This document shows positions 17,003-26,541 of a DNA stretch of 64,000 bases, piece by piece. The translations under genes were made by a program, and so were the position numbers. Source of the stretch: Limnohabitans sp. T6-5. Lineage in GTDB: Bacteria; Pseudomonadota; Gammaproteobacteria; Burkholderiales; Burkholderiaceae_C. The notes below the pieces were generated by a model. It was not told the DNA's origin. It worked only from the letters and a program-made list of their open reading frames with translations, and did no database searches. The stretch spans positions 868,001-932,000 of the forward strand of contig NZ_NERV01000001.1 of NCBI RefSeq assembly GCF_003063315.1, given 5' to 3'. Position 1 is the stretch's first letter; each line of letters starts with the position of its first letter.

Positions 17003-18624
17003 CAAAAGCCCACCGCCTGCCCGTCACGGCGCGGGTCGCTGGCCGCCATATAGCCTTCCACCCCCGGATCGCCCATGCGCCAGATGAACTGGCCAGCGCC
17101 AAAGTCCTGGTAAGAGTCATTGATGATGTCCAGCTCATGACCGCGAGCGATCAGGCCCTGCACCGTCTGGCCATTCATGGCGGCTTCGACGTTGATGTTC
17201 ATGCCGCTGTTGTAGCGCCAGCGCGGTGCGTCGCAGGCGGCTTGTGGGTTCTGCTGGTAATCCAGCATGCGCACCAGGGTTTGCATGTGGCCTTGGGGCT
17301 GCATATTGCCGCCCATCACCCCGTAGCTCATGACAGGCTGACCGTCTTTGGTAAGGAAGGCCGGGATGATGGTCTGGAAAGGCCGCTTGCCAGGCTTGAC
17401 CAAGTTGGCCATGTTGGGGCCGTTCAGGTTGGTGCTGAAACCATGCCCCCGGTTTTGCAGGCTGATGCCGTAGGTCGGCTCCACCACGCCCGATCCAAAG
17501 CCCATGTAATTGCTCTGGATGAAGCTGATCATCATGCCGTTTTCATCGGCCGCCGTCAGGTAAATCGTGCCGCCTTTGACCGGGTTGCCCGCCTGGAAGT
17601 TTTGCGCCTTCTTCATATCGATCAGCTTGGCACGGCTGGCCAGATAGGCCGGGTCGAGCATCTGCTCGGGCGTGACTTCCATGTAGCGCGGATCGGCCAC
17701 ATAGCGGTACACGTCGGCAAAGGCCAGCTTCATGGCTTCAATCTGCAGGTGCTGCGAATCGACGCCATCCACCGCATGGCTAGCCAGGTCAAAGTTGGAC
17801 AAGATGCCCAAGGCGATCAGCGCCGCGATGCCCTGCCCGTTGGGCGGGATCTCGTGCAGGGTGTAGCCCCGGTAGTCTTGCGCAATCGGCTTGACCCATT
17901 CGGGCTTGAAGTCGGCCAGGTCTTTGGCGGTGATGCTGCCGCCGTTTTCCTTGGCGAACTTTTCAATCGCCTCGGCGATCTCGCCGCCATACAGGGCCTG
18001 GCCCTTTGTGGCGGCAATGGCTTTGAGGCCCCGCGCTGCGTTCTTGAACTGGAACAGCTCGCCCACTTCGGGCGCACGGCCCCAGGGCAAAAAGCTCTGC
18101 GCAAAGCCGGGCAGTGACTGCAACTCGGGTGTGGCTGCCGCCCACTTTTGCTGCACCACCACCGGCATCAAATAACCGCGCTCGGCCACATCGATCGCGG
18201 GCTCCAATAAATCGGCAAAGGGCAGCTTGCCAAAGCGTTCACTCAAAGCCACCCAGCTGGCCACCGCACCGGGCACAGTGACCGAGTCAAAGCCACGCTT
18301 CGGCGGCGTGACCGCGTCGGCGCCGTATTTGCGGTGAAAGTAATCGGGCGTCCAGGTGGCCGGTGCCGGGCCGGAGGCGTTGAGGCCATGGAGCTCTTGG
18401 CCATCCCAAAGGATGGCAAAGGCGTCGGAGCCCAGACCATTGCTGACGGGCTCCGTCAAGGTGATGACAGCGGCGGCAGCGATGGCGGCATCGACCGCGT
18501 TGCCGCCTTTGAGCATCATGCGCAGACCCGCCTGCGCGGCCAGCGGGTGCGAGGTGGACACCACATTGCGCGCAAACAGTGGCAGGCGGGTGCTGGTGTA
18601 GGGGTATTGGTTTTGAAAGTGCAT
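17002..18624 (-). CDS. Gamma-glutamyltransferase family protein
   Basis: This 540-residue protein is an Ntn-hydrolase of the gamma-glutamyltranspeptidase family, which is made as a precursor that cleaves itself into two subunits. The probable nucleophile is the Thr of GGTIYLTAADENG, at the place of TTHYSVVD in classical enzymes. GGNAVDAAIAAAAVITLTEP near 35 and MSYGVMGGNMQPQGH near the end are family landmarks. No signal peptide is evident, so it is likely cytoplasmic, like YwrD-type members. The start at 18624 (MHFQNQYPYTSTRLPLFARN) follows the Bug gene stop by one base; the longer open frame runs into that gene. It may hydrolyse a gamma-glutamyl or acyl amide compound taken up by the adjacent transporter. 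Confidence 0.88.
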   Translation of the reverse strand: MHFQNQYPYTSTRLPLFARNVVSTSHPLAAQAGLRMMLKGGNAVDAAIAAAAVITLTEPVSNGLGSDAFAILWDGQELHGLNASGPAPATWTPDYFHRKYGADAVTPPKRGFDSVTVPGAVASWVALSERFGKLPFADLLEPAIDVAERGYLMPVVVQQKWAAATPELQSLPGFAQSFLPWGRAPEVGELFQFKNAARGLKAIAATKGQALYGGEIAEAIEKFAKENGGSITAKDLADFKPEWVKPIAQDYRGYTLHEIPPNGQGIAALIALGILSNFDLASHAVDGVDSQHLQIEAMKLAFADVYRYVADPRYMEVTPEQMLDPAYLASRAKLIDMKKAQNFQAGNPVKGGTIYLTAADENGMMISFIQSNYMGFGSGVVEPTYGISLQNRGHGFSTNLNGPNMANLVKPGKRPFQTIIPAFLTKDGQPVMSYGVMGGNMQPQGHMQTLVRMLDYQQNPQAACDAPRWRYNSGMNINVEAAMNGQTVQGLIARGHELDIINDSYQDFGAGQFIWRMGDPGVEGYMAASDPRRDGQAVGF

Positions 18625-18625
18625 G

Positions 18626-19600
18626 TCAGTCCAGCGTGATCTTGCGTTCACTGATGATTTTTTTCCATTTGGCCGATTCCTTGGCCAGCATGGTGGTGAA
18701 TTGGGCTGGCGTGCCGCCCACGGGCTCAATGCCCAGGCGGTGCAACTTGTCGATGACTTCAGGATCTTGCAGCACCTGATTGGCGGCGGCATTCACACGC
18801 GTCACCACATCCGCGGGCAAGCCTTTGGGGCCAAACAGACCAAACCAAGTGGTGGACTCGTAACCCGGCAACACATCGGCAATCGGGGGCACGCCGGGCG
18901 CCAGCGGTGTGGCCTTGAGCGAGGTCACACCCAAAGCACGCAAACGGCCATCGCGCACATGCGGCAAGCCGGTGGGCAAGCTGTCAAACAGCACATCGAC
19001 CTTGCCACTGACCAGATCCGGAATGGCCAGGGCCGTGCCCTTGTAGGGAATGTGCACGACAAACACATCGGCCTGTGACTTGAACAGCTCAGCCGTCAAC
19101 TGCACGATGGTGCCGTTGCCGCTCGATGCGTAATTCAGGCGGCCCGGGTTCTTTTTGGCGTGGTCGATCCATTCCTTCACCGTCTTGGCCGGGGAACTGT
19201 TGGGCACCAGCATGATGCTGGGCGCATTGCCCACCTGGCTGATGGGGGTGAAATCTTTCACCGCGTCATAGGGCATGCGCGGGTTCAGGTTGGGGCCAAT
19301 CGAGTGGGTGCTCGATGTCGCCAGCAGCAAGGTGTAACCGTCCGGCTGCGCTTTGGCCACCAGGTCCGAGCCCAGGGTACCGCCCGCGCCAGGCCGGTTT
19401 TCCACGACCAGGGATGCGCCCATTTTTTCGCTGAGTTTTTGCGACAGCGTGCGGGCAAACAAATCGGTGGCGCCCCCGGCCGGGAAAGGCACGATGAGCC
19501 GAACGGGCTTGACGGGGTAGGTCTGTGCTTGCACCACTGCCCCCAAGGGCCAGGCCAGCACCAAGGCCAGAGCGGTGTAAATCAGGTGTCGTTTTTTCAT
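18626..19600 (-). CDS. tctC: Bug-family solute receptor of the TctAB transporter
   Basis: This 324-residue periplasmic receptor has a clear signal peptide (MKKRHLIYTALALVLAWPLG, ending in VVQAQ). Family landmarks are VRLIVPFPAGGATDLFAR, VENRPGAGGTLGSD, PYDAVKDFTPIS and LNYASSGNGT. The start at 19600 has GAGGG about 8 bases upstream; the open frame to 19720 adds a Cys-rich stretch with no function. It lies downstream of tctA on the same strand, across 245 bp that contain a strong stem-loop, so it may be expressed at a different level from tctBA. The symbol tctC is by analogy; the ligand is unknown. Confidence 0.9.
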   Translation of the reverse strand: MKKRHLIYTALALVLAWPLGAVVQAQTYPVKPVRLIVPFPAGGATDLFARTLSQKLSEKMGASLVVENRPGAGGTLGSDLVAKAQPDGYTLLLATSSTHSIGPNLNPRMPYDAVKDFTPISQVGNAPSIMLVPNSSPAKTVKEWIDHAKKNPGRLNYASSGNGTIVQLTAELFKSQADVFVVHIPYKGTALAIPDLVSGKVDVLFDSLPTGLPHVRDGRLRALGVTSLKATPLAPGVPPIADVLPGYESTTWFGLFGPKGLPADVVTRVNAAANQVLQDPEVIDKLHRLGIEPVGGTPAQFTTMLAKESAKWKKIISERKITLD

Positions 19601-19780
19601 GAAATGCGCCCTCACAAAAAGAAAAAAGTGAGCCCATTGCCCATCGTGACAACCATTTTGGCAGAGGCACAGGCGGCGCGGCGCCCACGGGTGACATGAC
19701 CCCGCTTCAAGGCCGCACAAAGCTTGTGGCTGCGAGACCTATCGCTTGTAAGGCACGACCTGCAAATACTGCGGCACCAT

Positions 19781-19810
19781 GACAAACGGCCTCCGAAGAG
19801 GCCGTTTGTC
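19781..19810. terminator. Strong stem-loop between tctA and its receptor gene
   Basis: A perfect 13-bp stem GACAAACGGCCTC/GAGGCCGTTTGTC with a CGAA tetraloop. No T run follows on either strand, so it may be a weak terminator, an RNA stability element or a processing site that sets the ratio of receptor to permease. Confidence 0.7.
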
Positions 19811-19845
19811 AATGCACTGGGGGGACCCCGGGCATCAGGCGGCGG

Positions 19846-21360
19846 TCATTCTTCCACGAAGGCTTCTTCACGTTTGGATTTGACCGAAGGCAGCAGCACG
19901 ATGATCAGCAGCACCAGGGCAGCCGCCAACAGGCTGGCCGACAGGGGACGCGTCACAAACACGCTCCAGTCACCACGCGACAGCAGCATGGCGCGGCGCA
20001 GGTTCTCTTCCATCATCGGGCCCAAAATGAAGCCCAGCAGCAAGGGCGCTGGCTCCACACCCAGCTTGATGAAGGTGTAACCGATCACACCAAACATGGC
20101 CACCATCCAGATGTCGAAGGTGTTGTTGTTGGTCGAGTACACACCGATCGCGCAGAACAGCACGATGGCCGGGAACAACCAGCGGTAAGGCACTGTCAGC
20201 AGCTTGATCCACATGCCGATCAAAGGCAGGTTCAAGATCACCAGCATCAGGTTACCGATCCACATCGAGGCAATCAGGCCCCAGAACAGTTCGGGGTTGC
20301 TGGTCATCACCTGGGGGCCAGGCTGGATGTTGTGGATCGTCATCGCGCCCACCATCAAGGCCATCACGGCGTTGGGCGGAATGCCCAGCGTCAGCAAGGG
20401 AATGAAGGAGGTTTGCGAACCGGCGTTGTTGGCCGACTCAGGCGCGGCCACACCACGGATGTTGCCTTGACCGAAAGGCACTTCACCGGGCTTGAGCTTG
20501 GTTTTCTTCTCGATGGTGTAGGCCGCAAACGCTGCCAGCAAGGCACCGCCACCAGGCAAGATGCCCAGGATGGAGCCGATGGCCGTGCCGCGCAACACGG
20601 CAGGCACCATGTTCCGGAAGTCTTCTTTGGTCGGCATCAAGCCCTGCACCTTGCCGGTGAAGACTTCGCGGTCTTCCTCTTTTTGCGACAGGTTGGAGAT
20701 GATTTCGCCGTAGCCAAACACACCCATGGCGATCACGATGAAGCCAATGCCATCGGTCAATTCGGGAATGTCAAAGCTGAAGCGCGCCACGCCAGAGTTC
20801 ACGTCGGTGCCGACCAGGCCCAGCAGCAAACCCAACACGATCATGGCCACGGCCTTGAGCAAAGAGCCAGAAGCCAACACCACGGCGCCGATCAAGCCCA
20901 AAATCATGAGCGAGAAGTATTCGGCAGGGCCGAACTTGAAGGCCACTTCGGTCAAGGGCGCAGCAAATGCAGCCAGGATCAAGGTGCCCACACAACCGGC
21001 AAAGAAAGAACCCAGACCGGCAGCAGCGAGCGCCGGACCCGCCCGCCCTTTACGGGCCATCTGGTAGCCGTCGATCACCGTGACCACCGACGACGATTCG
21101 CCAGGCAGGTTCACCAAAATCGCGGTGGTCGATCCGCCGTACTGGGCGCCGTAGTAAATACCGGCCAGCATGATCAGCGCAGCCACGGGGGGCAGTGCAT
21201 AGGTCGCGGGCAGCAGCATGGCGATGGTGGCGACTGGGCCAATGCCAGGCAACACACCAATCAGCGTGCCCAACAGGCAGCCGATGAACGCATAAATCAG
21301 GTTCTGAAAGGTGAATGCCACCCCAAAACCGAGGGACAGGTTATTGATCAGATCGGTCAT
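19846..21360 (-). CDS. tctA: Tripartite tricarboxylate transporter large membrane subunit TctA
   Basis: This 504-residue membrane protein forms the transport channel of a TTT-family importer driven by an ion gradient. It has about 11-12 hydrophobic segments. The family landmarks are GCLLGTLIGVLPGIGPVATI near residue 30, YYGAQYGGSTTAILVNLPGE near 90 and FGQGNIRGVAAPESANNA near 305. It starts 10 bp after tctB with a GAGGAG ribosome site. It works with TctB and a Bug receptor, probably the product of the next gene downstream. Confidence 0.94.
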   Translation of the reverse strand: MTDLINNLSLGFGVAFTFQNLIYAFIGCLLGTLIGVLPGIGPVATIAMLLPATYALPPVAALIMLAGIYYGAQYGGSTTAILVNLPGESSSVVTVIDGYQMARKGRAGPALAAAGLGSFFAGCVGTLILAAFAAPLTEVAFKFGPAEYFSLMILGLIGAVVLASGSLLKAVAMIVLGLLLGLVGTDVNSGVARFSFDIPELTDGIGFIVIAMGVFGYGEIISNLSQKEEDREVFTGKVQGLMPTKEDFRNMVPAVLRGTAIGSILGILPGGGALLAAFAAYTIEKKTKLKPGEVPFGQGNIRGVAAPESANNAGSQTSFIPLLTLGIPPNAVMALMVGAMTIHNIQPGPQVMTSNPELFWGLIASMWIGNLMLVILNLPLIGMWIKLLTVPYRWLFPAIVLFCAIGVYSTNNNTFDIWMVAMFGVIGYTFIKLGVEPAPLLLGFILGPMMEENLRRAMLLSRGDWSVFVTRPLSASLLAAALVLLIIVLLPSVKSKREEAFVEE

Positions 21361-21370
21361 GAATGTCTCC

Positions 21371-21859
21371 TCAGCCGACGATGAAAGTGGGCCACACAGG
21401 GAACTGCAACTTCAGCAGCACGATGAAAGCCAGGTAGCTGCCAATGGACAGCACCACGGACAGGATCAGCACTTCCTTGAGGCTGAAGGTGTCACCGGCC
21501 AGGCTGGCCACAATCGTCACACCAAAAATGGCCGCGATCAGGCCCATGGCCGGAATGCCCACGCTGGGCAAGCCACCCAGCAAAATACCAAACAGCAAGT
21601 TGGCCGCGATGATGTAGAACAAAGGCTTCCAGGCCCAGGCGCCAATCTTGTCGCCGCTGGGTGTCTCAACCACAAGGGCCTTGAACATGACCACGCTGCC
21701 CAGCAGTGCCAGGATGATGCCCAGCAACAGCGGGAAGTAACCCGGCCCCATGCGGCCACCGGTGCCAATGGTGTAGTTGGTCGCACCATAGGCAAATGCA
21801 GCACCGACGACGGTGAACATCAGCCCTGAGAAAAAGTCTTTTTGACTCTTGATTTTCAC
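21371..21859 (-). CDS. tctB: Tripartite tricarboxylate transporter small membrane subunit TctB
   Basis: This 162-residue protein has four hydrophobic segments and the TctB landmark GTGGRMGPGYFPLLLGIILALLG, here cited as RMGPGYFPLLLG (about 34-45). The start is the GTG at 21859 (VKIKSQKDFFSGLMF), because AGAGGAG stands 8 bases before it; the open frame to 21949 lacks a ribosome site and homology. It is the first gene of the leftward cluster. Bases 21860-22018 upstream hold no gene and must contain the promoter, but no clear -35/-10 pair was identified. Confidence 0.88.
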   Translation of the reverse strand: MKIKSQKDFFSGLMFTVVGAAFAYGATNYTIGTGGRMGPGYFPLLLGIILALLGSVVMFKALVVETPSGDKIGAWAWKPLFYIIAANLLFGILLGGLPSVGIPAMGLIAAIFGVTIVASLAGDTFSLKEVLILSVVLSIGSYLAFIVLLKLQFPVWPTFIVG

Positions 21860-22018
21860 GAGATATCTCCTCTGATTGAGTTGGGGTGATTCTGCGTGAA
21901 GATGCTCTCTTGGCGGATGTGGGTTACACCTATATCCCGAGGGTGACAAACCGATGGTTTACCCTGATGCGCTCGGGTATTTTTTCCCGATTTTGTGACC
22001 CCTGTAGTGACTTCGCAT

Positions 22019-22789
22019 TCACTTGGTCAGTGGCTTGAAAACGCGCAACCACTTGGGTGCGGGCAAGCCCCACTTTTCCTGAATTTTGTCGGCGGCCGCC
22101 AGCAACTGCTCGCGCTTGGGCCGCGAGGCGGTGCGCTGCGCCAGCACGATGGCATTGCCTTCACGGGTGGGCTTGAAAATCCACACCGCGTCTTCGCCAA
22201 AGGTGGCGCAGATTTTTTCCACACTTTCGCCATAACTCGACGAGCGGCCAAACAGGTTCACCGTCATCACGCCTTGCGGGGTCAGCACATCGCGGCAATG
22301 GCGGTAAAAGTCGGGCGTGTCCAACACGGGCGCGGCGGCTTCTTCGTCGTACAGGTCAACCTGCAAAGCATCCACCGTGCCCCGCCACTCTTCCTTTTGA
22401 ATCTCCTGCAGGGCATCGGCCAGCACCACACGCAAGCGTTCATCGTCGGGCGGCAGGCGAAACCAGCCCCGGCAAGCGTGCAGCACCCCGGGGTTGAGTT
22501 CGATGGCAGTGCAGGTCATCTTGAGTTTTTTGTAGCAAAACTTGGTGATCGTGCCCGCCCCCAGGCCCAGCTGCATGGCGTGGGCGCCTTTCACATCGGC
22601 GTGCGGGTAAAACAGCAGCCAGCCAAACATGCGCTGCACATATTCCAGTTCGATGTCGTAGGGTCGATCGAGGTACATCGAGCCCTGAATCCACTCGGTG
22701 CCCAGGTGCAGGTAACGGATTTCGCCGTCTTCCGAGAAGTTGACTTCGGGCAGTTCAATGGCTTGGGCGCCAGCTTTTTTTCGGCTCAT
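22019..22789 (-). CDS. Spermidine synthase-like methyltransferase-fold protein
   Basis: This 256-residue protein has the SpeE-type Rossmann fold: GSMYLDRPYDIELEYVQRM, then LGLGAGTITKF (74-84, the dcSAM/SAM glycine-rich loop), IELNPGV with the acidic ribose ligand, and ADALQEI and VDLYD around the active site. The canonical GGGDG motif is replaced by GLGAG, so polyamine synthesis is not assured; many such proteins are annotated only as spermidine synthase family. Its ATG overlaps the end of no upstream gene; its 3' neighbour is the tctB promoter region. The next upstream gene, the glycosylase, overlaps its start by 4 bp. Confidence 0.78.
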   Translation of the reverse strand: MSRKKAGAQAIELPEVNFSEDGEIRYLHLGTEWIQGSMYLDRPYDIELEYVQRMFGWLLFYPHADVKGAHAMQLGLGAGTITKFCYKKLKMTCTAIELNPGVLHACRGWFRLPPDDERLRVVLADALQEIQKEEWRGTVDALQVDLYDEEAAAPVLDTPDFYRHCRDVLTPQGVMTVNLFGRSSSYGESVEKICATFGEDAVWIFKPTREGNAIVLAQRTASRPKREQLLAAADKIQEKWGLPAPKWLRVFKPLTK

Positions 22790-23346
22790 GGAGTGGTTCT
22801 GTGGTGCATGGCGCTGTCGTCAGCGGGCGGTGTCATCACGGCCCGCCAGGCGGCCAGTTTTTGTTCAAACGTCCAGGACGCGTGGGCCGGACTGGTCGAT
22901 GGTAGGCGATGAATCGTCACCCGCCCGGCCAAACCGGCCACTTCCAGCGCTTTTTTGAGCACCCGGGCGTGGCGAAAGCTCTCGCCACCGTTGTGCGCGA
23001 TGGTGCTGAGCTGTGGGCACTGCATCAGCAGGCCCGGAAAATCATTGAGCTGGGCCTGCTGAATGGCACTGTCCAGGCTGCCCTCGCGCTCGCAAGCGGC
23101 ATACACATCCCACACGCCCACACCTTGCGACAGCAGGCATTGGCAGCGCCGGGCGTAATCGCGGTCTGCGGGCCACCCGGCATCGGGCCACAGCGCCTGC
23201 ATGATGGGCCAGAACTGGTTTTGCGGGTGCGCGTAATACTGCTGCGCCCGCAAGGACTTGACGCCCGGAAAACTGCCCAGCACCAGAATTTGAGTGGCGC
23301 GCGAGACCAGCGGGGCCAGACCTTGCAGCCGTGGGCTTGCACTCAT
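22786..23346 (-). CDS. DNA-deoxyinosine (hypoxanthine) glycosylase, UDG superfamily family 6
   Basis: This 186-residue protein removes deaminated bases from DNA. It shows LVLGSFPGVKSLRAQQYYAH followed by NQFW (about 21-45), the signature of the hypoxanthine-DNA glycosylase branch, then VWDVYAACEREGS and a C-terminal LPSTSPAHASW, the equivalent of the UDG histidine loop. Family knowledge gives activity on deoxyinosine; some members also act on other lesions. The gene overlaps tatD-like and speE-like neighbours by 4 bp each (ATGA), so it is part of a coupled run. Confidence 0.85.
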   Translation of the reverse strand: MSASPRLQGLAPLVSRATQILVLGSFPGVKSLRAQQYYAHPQNQFWPIMQALWPDAGWPADRDYARRCQCLLSQGVGVWDVYAACEREGSLDSAIQQAQLNDFPGLLMQCPQLSTIAHNGGESFRHARVLKKALEVAGLAGRVTIHRLPSTSPAHASWTFEQKLAAWRAVMTPPADDSAMHHRTTP

Positions 23347-24197
23347 GCCTGCACCACCCTAGTGGCCGGAGTGGCCAGTGCGGCCAGCCGGGGCAAGGCC
23401 CGCTGGGCATTGGCGGTGGTGAGCTGCGCCAGCGCCGCCAGCGGCATGCCACGCAACTGGGCCAGCTGCTGGGCAATGCGGGGCAACTCGGCCGGGCTGT
23501 TGCGCCCTTGCGGCAGGCCCAAGGCGCGTTGTTCGGCGGTCTGGTAGAGCCAATGCGGGGGCATGTCGGGCGCATCGGTTTCCAGCACCAGGGCGCTCGC
23601 GGGCAGCTCAGCGGCCAGGCGGCGCAACTGCAAAGCCCGGTCGTAAGTCAGTGCCCCGCCAAAGCCCAGCGCACAACCCAGGGCCACAAACGCCTGCGCC
23701 TGCTGAATGCTGCCATTGAAGGCATGCGCTATGCCGCCGGTCACCGCCGCCTGGCGCAAGCCCTTGAGCAAGAGATCGGCCGATCGGCGCACATGCAAGA
23801 TCACGGGCAGGCCATGCTTTTGCGCCAGTTGAAGCTGCGCCGTGTAGAAAAACCATTGGCGCTCACGCATGGCGGGCGTGCACAGCGCAGGCACAAAATA
23901 ATCCAGCCCGATCTCGCCCACCGCCACCAGTCTGGGGTCTGCTTGGCGTTCGGTCAGCGCAGCGTCCAGCGCCTGCAAATCGTCGTCCTGGGCCTGCGGC
24001 ACATACAGCGGGTGAATGCCCAGGGCATACGCATCGCCGTCCCGTGCCGCCAGCTGCGTCACACGCGCCCAATGCGAACGCTCAACGGCCGGGATCACGC
24101 ACAAGCTCACCCCCTGCTGGCGCGCCTGCTGTCTCACCGCATCGCGGTCCGCATCGAATTCGGCCGCGTCCAGGTGGCAATGGGTGTCGATCCACAT
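23343..24197 (-). CDS. TatD family metal-dependent hydrolase
   Basis: This 284-residue TIM-barrel protein has the metal ligands expected for TatD: H6 and H8 in WIDTHCHLD, Glu in VGEIGLDYF (about 92-100), His in VILHVRR, His in GGIAHAFNGS and Asp in LVLETDAPD. TatD-type enzymes are magnesium-dependent 3'-5' exonucleases or deoxyribonucleases linked to repair of oxidative damage. Its neighbour is a DNA glycosylase with a 4-bp overlap, which supports a DNA-repair role. The start at 24197 is 18 bp after the lolD stop. Confidence 0.88.
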   Translation of the reverse strand: MWIDTHCHLDAAEFDADRDAVRQQARQQGVSLCVIPAVERSHWARVTQLAARDGDAYALGIHPLYVPQAQDDDLQALDAALTERQADPRLVAVGEIGLDYFVPALCTPAMRERQWFFYTAQLQLAQKHGLPVILHVRRSADLLLKGLRQAAVTGGIAHAFNGSIQQAQAFVALGCALGFGGALTYDRALQLRRLAAELPASALVLETDAPDMPPHWLYQTAEQRALGLPQGRNSPAELPRIAQQLAQLRGMPLAALAQLTTANAQRALPRLAALATPATRVVQA

Positions 24198-24215
24198 GGC
24201 GCGATCTGCCGCCGC

Positions 24216-25190
24216 TCAAACGGACGCTTGCAGCACGCCCTTGACCAGGTGCAGCTGCCGGTCACAACGCGCGGCCAGCGCGGCGTCGTGCGTGACCACC
24301 ACAAAAGCGGTGCCACGTTCGCGGGCCAGCTGCAGCATCAGGGCAAACACGCCATCGGCGGTTTCGCGGTCCAGATTGCCGGTGGGCTCGTCGGCCAGCA
24401 CGCAAGCGGGCTCATTCACCAGGGCGCGGGCCAGCGCCACACGCTGGCGTTCGCCCCCCGACAGCTCGGAAGGCCGGTGGTGCAAGCGTTTGTCCAGGCC
24501 CACACGCGCCAGCCACTGCGCCGCCACCAGGGCGGCATCGCTGCGCTTTTGACGGCGAATCCACAGTGGCATGGCCACGTTGTCCAGGGCGCTGAACTCG
24601 GGCAGCAAATGGTGAAACTGGTAGACAAACCCCAGGTAGCGGTTGCGCCACTGACCTTGCTCAGCCGGGTTCAAAGCCGACAGCAACTGGCCTTGCAACT
24701 GCACACCGCCCTGGGTGGGCGCATCCAGACCGCCCAGCAAATGCAAAAGCGTGCTCTTGCCCGAGCCCGACGCACCCACTATGGCCAGCGTCTCGCCCGC
24801 GTGCACCTGCAGGTCCACGCCTTGCAGCACGGTCACGTCCAGACGACCTTCGGTGAATCGCTTGGTCAGGCCTTGGGCCTTCAACACGACATCTGCTTTG
24901 GGACTGCGCAGGGGTGGGCTTGATAGCGATCGACTGTCATCGAGCGGGCTTGAAAGTGACGTGCTGGTCAGGGACAAGCCTTCCAGAGGCAAGCTTGCCT
25001 GCGAGGGGCTGGCCACACAGGGGCTCACTGTCGTGAGGCTGTCCACTACAGGCGGCAAATCGCAAGCCCCCGTGGTGCCGGAGTCAGGCTCCGGCACAGT
25101 ACCCGTGGTCGACGTCGTCACGGCGCCCAAGCTGGGCGTGGCTAAGGAGCCCAAGGTCTCGGGCAGCGTGGGCAGAGAAAGTTTATTCAT
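24216..25190 (-). CDS. lolD: Lipoprotein-releasing ABC transporter ATPase LolD with long N-terminal extension
   Basis: The C-terminal ~225 residues are a complete LolD ATPase: Walker A GASGSGKS near 138-145, the Q-loop region [20 protein letters not shown] typical of LolD, signature [15 protein letters not shown], Walker [13 protein letters not shown] and H-loop VVTHDAAL. It powers release of lipoproteins from the inner membrane to LolA. Unusually, residues 1-97 are a Ser/Thr/Pro-rich low-complexity stretch with no LolD counterpart. The ATG at 25190 overlaps the lolC stop by 8 bp, which favours this start, but an internal GTG near [12 protein letters not shown] would give a normal-length LolD. 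Confidence 0.88.
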   Translation of the reverse strand: MNKLSLPTLPETLGSLATPSLGAVTTSTTGTVPEPDSGTTGACDLPPVVDSLTTVSPCVASPSQASLPLEGLSLTSTSLSSPLDDSRSLSSPPLRSPKADVVLKAQGLTKRFTEGRLDVTVLQGVDLQVHAGETLAIVGASGSGKSTLLHLLGGLDAPTQGGVQLQGQLLSALNPAEQGQWRNRYLGFVYQFHHLLPEFSALDNVAMPLWIRRQKRSDAALVAAQWLARVGLDKRLHHRPSELSGGERQRVALARALVNEPACVLADEPTGNLDRETADGVFALMLQLARERGTAFVVVTHDAALAARCDRQLHLVKGVLQASV

Positions 25191-26451
25191 AACGCAAGGC
25201 CTCCGCCGGGTTCACTTGGCTGGCGCGCCAGCTGGGGTAGAGCGTGGCCAGGAACGCCAGCACCAAAGAAATGATGGCAATCGGCCAGATGTCGCTGGCC
25301 AGCGGTTCGCTGGGCATGCGGCTGATCAGGTAAATGTCACGCGGCAAAAAGCTGGCGTTGAACAGCCGCTCCAACCCAGGCACGATCACGTCGATGTTGA
25401 AGGCCACCAGCAGGCCCAGCCCCAAACCGCTGAGCGTGCCAATCACGCCCACTGTGGCGCCCTGCACCACAAAAATGCCCATGATGCTGCGCGGGCTGGC
25501 GCCCAAGGTGCGCAAGATGGCGATGTCGGCGCGCTTGTCGGTCACCGTCATCACCAGCGTGCTGACCAAGTTGAAGGCCGCCACCGCCACGATGAGCGTG
25601 AGGATGATGAACATCATGCGTTTTTCGACCTGCACGGCGGCAAACCAGGTTTTGTTTTGCTGCGTCCAGTCGCGCACAAAGAACCGGCCGCCCAGTTGCA
25701 TCTGCAAATCGCGCCCCACTTCGCGGGCCAGGTGCAAGTCGCGCAGCTTGAGCCGGATGCCGCTGGGACCTTCAAGCCGGAACATGCGGGCCGCGTCGTC
25801 CACATGCATCATGGCCAACGCAGAGTCGTATTCGTAGTGGCCCGAATGGAAGGTGCCCACCACCTCCATCTGTTTCATGCGTGGCACCACGCCCGCTGGT
25901 GTGACTTGCCCGGAGGGCGAGACCAGCGTGACCGGGTCACCGGTTTGAACGCCCAGGTTTTGCGCCAAATCGGCGCCCAGCACGATGCCAAACTGCCCCG
26001 GCACCAGCCGCGCCAGCACGCCCGCTTGACCATCCGCCGACAGATCGGTCACCTCAGGCTCCAGCGCCGGGTCAATGCCGCGCACCATCACCCCCTTCAT
26101 GTCTTCGCCCCGCGCCAACAAGGCCTGCGCGGTGATGAAGGGTGCAGCGCCCAGCACATGCGGATGTGCCTTGAGTTTGACCAGCACCTCGGGTAAGTCA
26201 GCCACCGCGTTGCCATCGGCGGCATACACCTCGATGTGCGAGACCACGCCCAGCATGCGGTCACGCACCTCGCGCTGAAAACCGTTCATCACGCTCAGCA
26301 CAATGATCAGCGCCGCCACGCCCAAGGCAATGCCCAGCATGGACACGCCCGAAATGAAGGAAATGAAGCCATTGCGCCGCGTGGCGCGGCCCGCGCGCGT
26401 GTAGCGCCAGCCCAGCACCAGCTCGTAAGGGATATTTTTAAAAAACGACAT
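25183..26451 (-). CDS. lolC: Lipoprotein-releasing ABC transporter permease LolC/LolE
   Basis: This 422-residue permease has the FtsX-like design: one N-terminal membrane helix ([20 protein letters not shown]), a large periplasmic domain (about 50-270) and three C-terminal helices from [19 protein letters not shown] onward. The end [10 protein letters not shown] is the classic LolC/E terminus. The start at 26451 ([20 protein letters not shown]) matches family starts; the open frame to 26532 adds nothing typical. As in many betaproteobacteria, one LolC/E-type permease appears to serve with LolD as a homodimer or partner another copy elsewhere. It diverges from nhaA across 90 bp. Confidence 0.92.
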   Translation of the reverse strand: MSFFKNIPYELVLGWRYTRAGRATRRNGFISFISGVSMLGIALGVAALIIVLSVMNGFQREVRDRMLGVVSHIEVYAADGNAVADLPEVLVKLKAHPHVLGAAPFITAQALLARGEDMKGVMVRGIDPALEPEVTDLSADGQAGVLARLVPGQFGIVLGADLAQNLGVQTGDPVTLVSPSGQVTPAGVVPRMKQMEVVGTFHSGHYEYDSALAMMHVDDAARMFRLEGPSGIRLKLRDLHLAREVGRDLQMQLGGRFFVRDWTQQNKTWFAAVQVEKRMMFIILTLIVAVAAFNLVSTLVMTVTDKRADIAILRTLGASPRSIMGIFVVQGATVGVIGTLSGLGLGLLVAFNIDVIVPGLERLFNASFLPRDIYLISRMPSEPLASDIWPIAIISLVLAFLATLYPSWRASQVNPAEALRYE

Positions 26452-26541
26452 GGGGCCTATTGTGCAATGCGGCTCCATGAGCACCCGCACGAGCAGGGAC
26501 TCAAATACCGACTTGGGTCCTGAATTGGTCACAATGTGCGC

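Noticed and set aside
20332-21384. 350-codon frame on the plus strand opposite tctA
   Set aside because: The tctA frame carries all TctA family motifs; the opposite frame is rich in His, Gln and Arg and has no recognisable domain.
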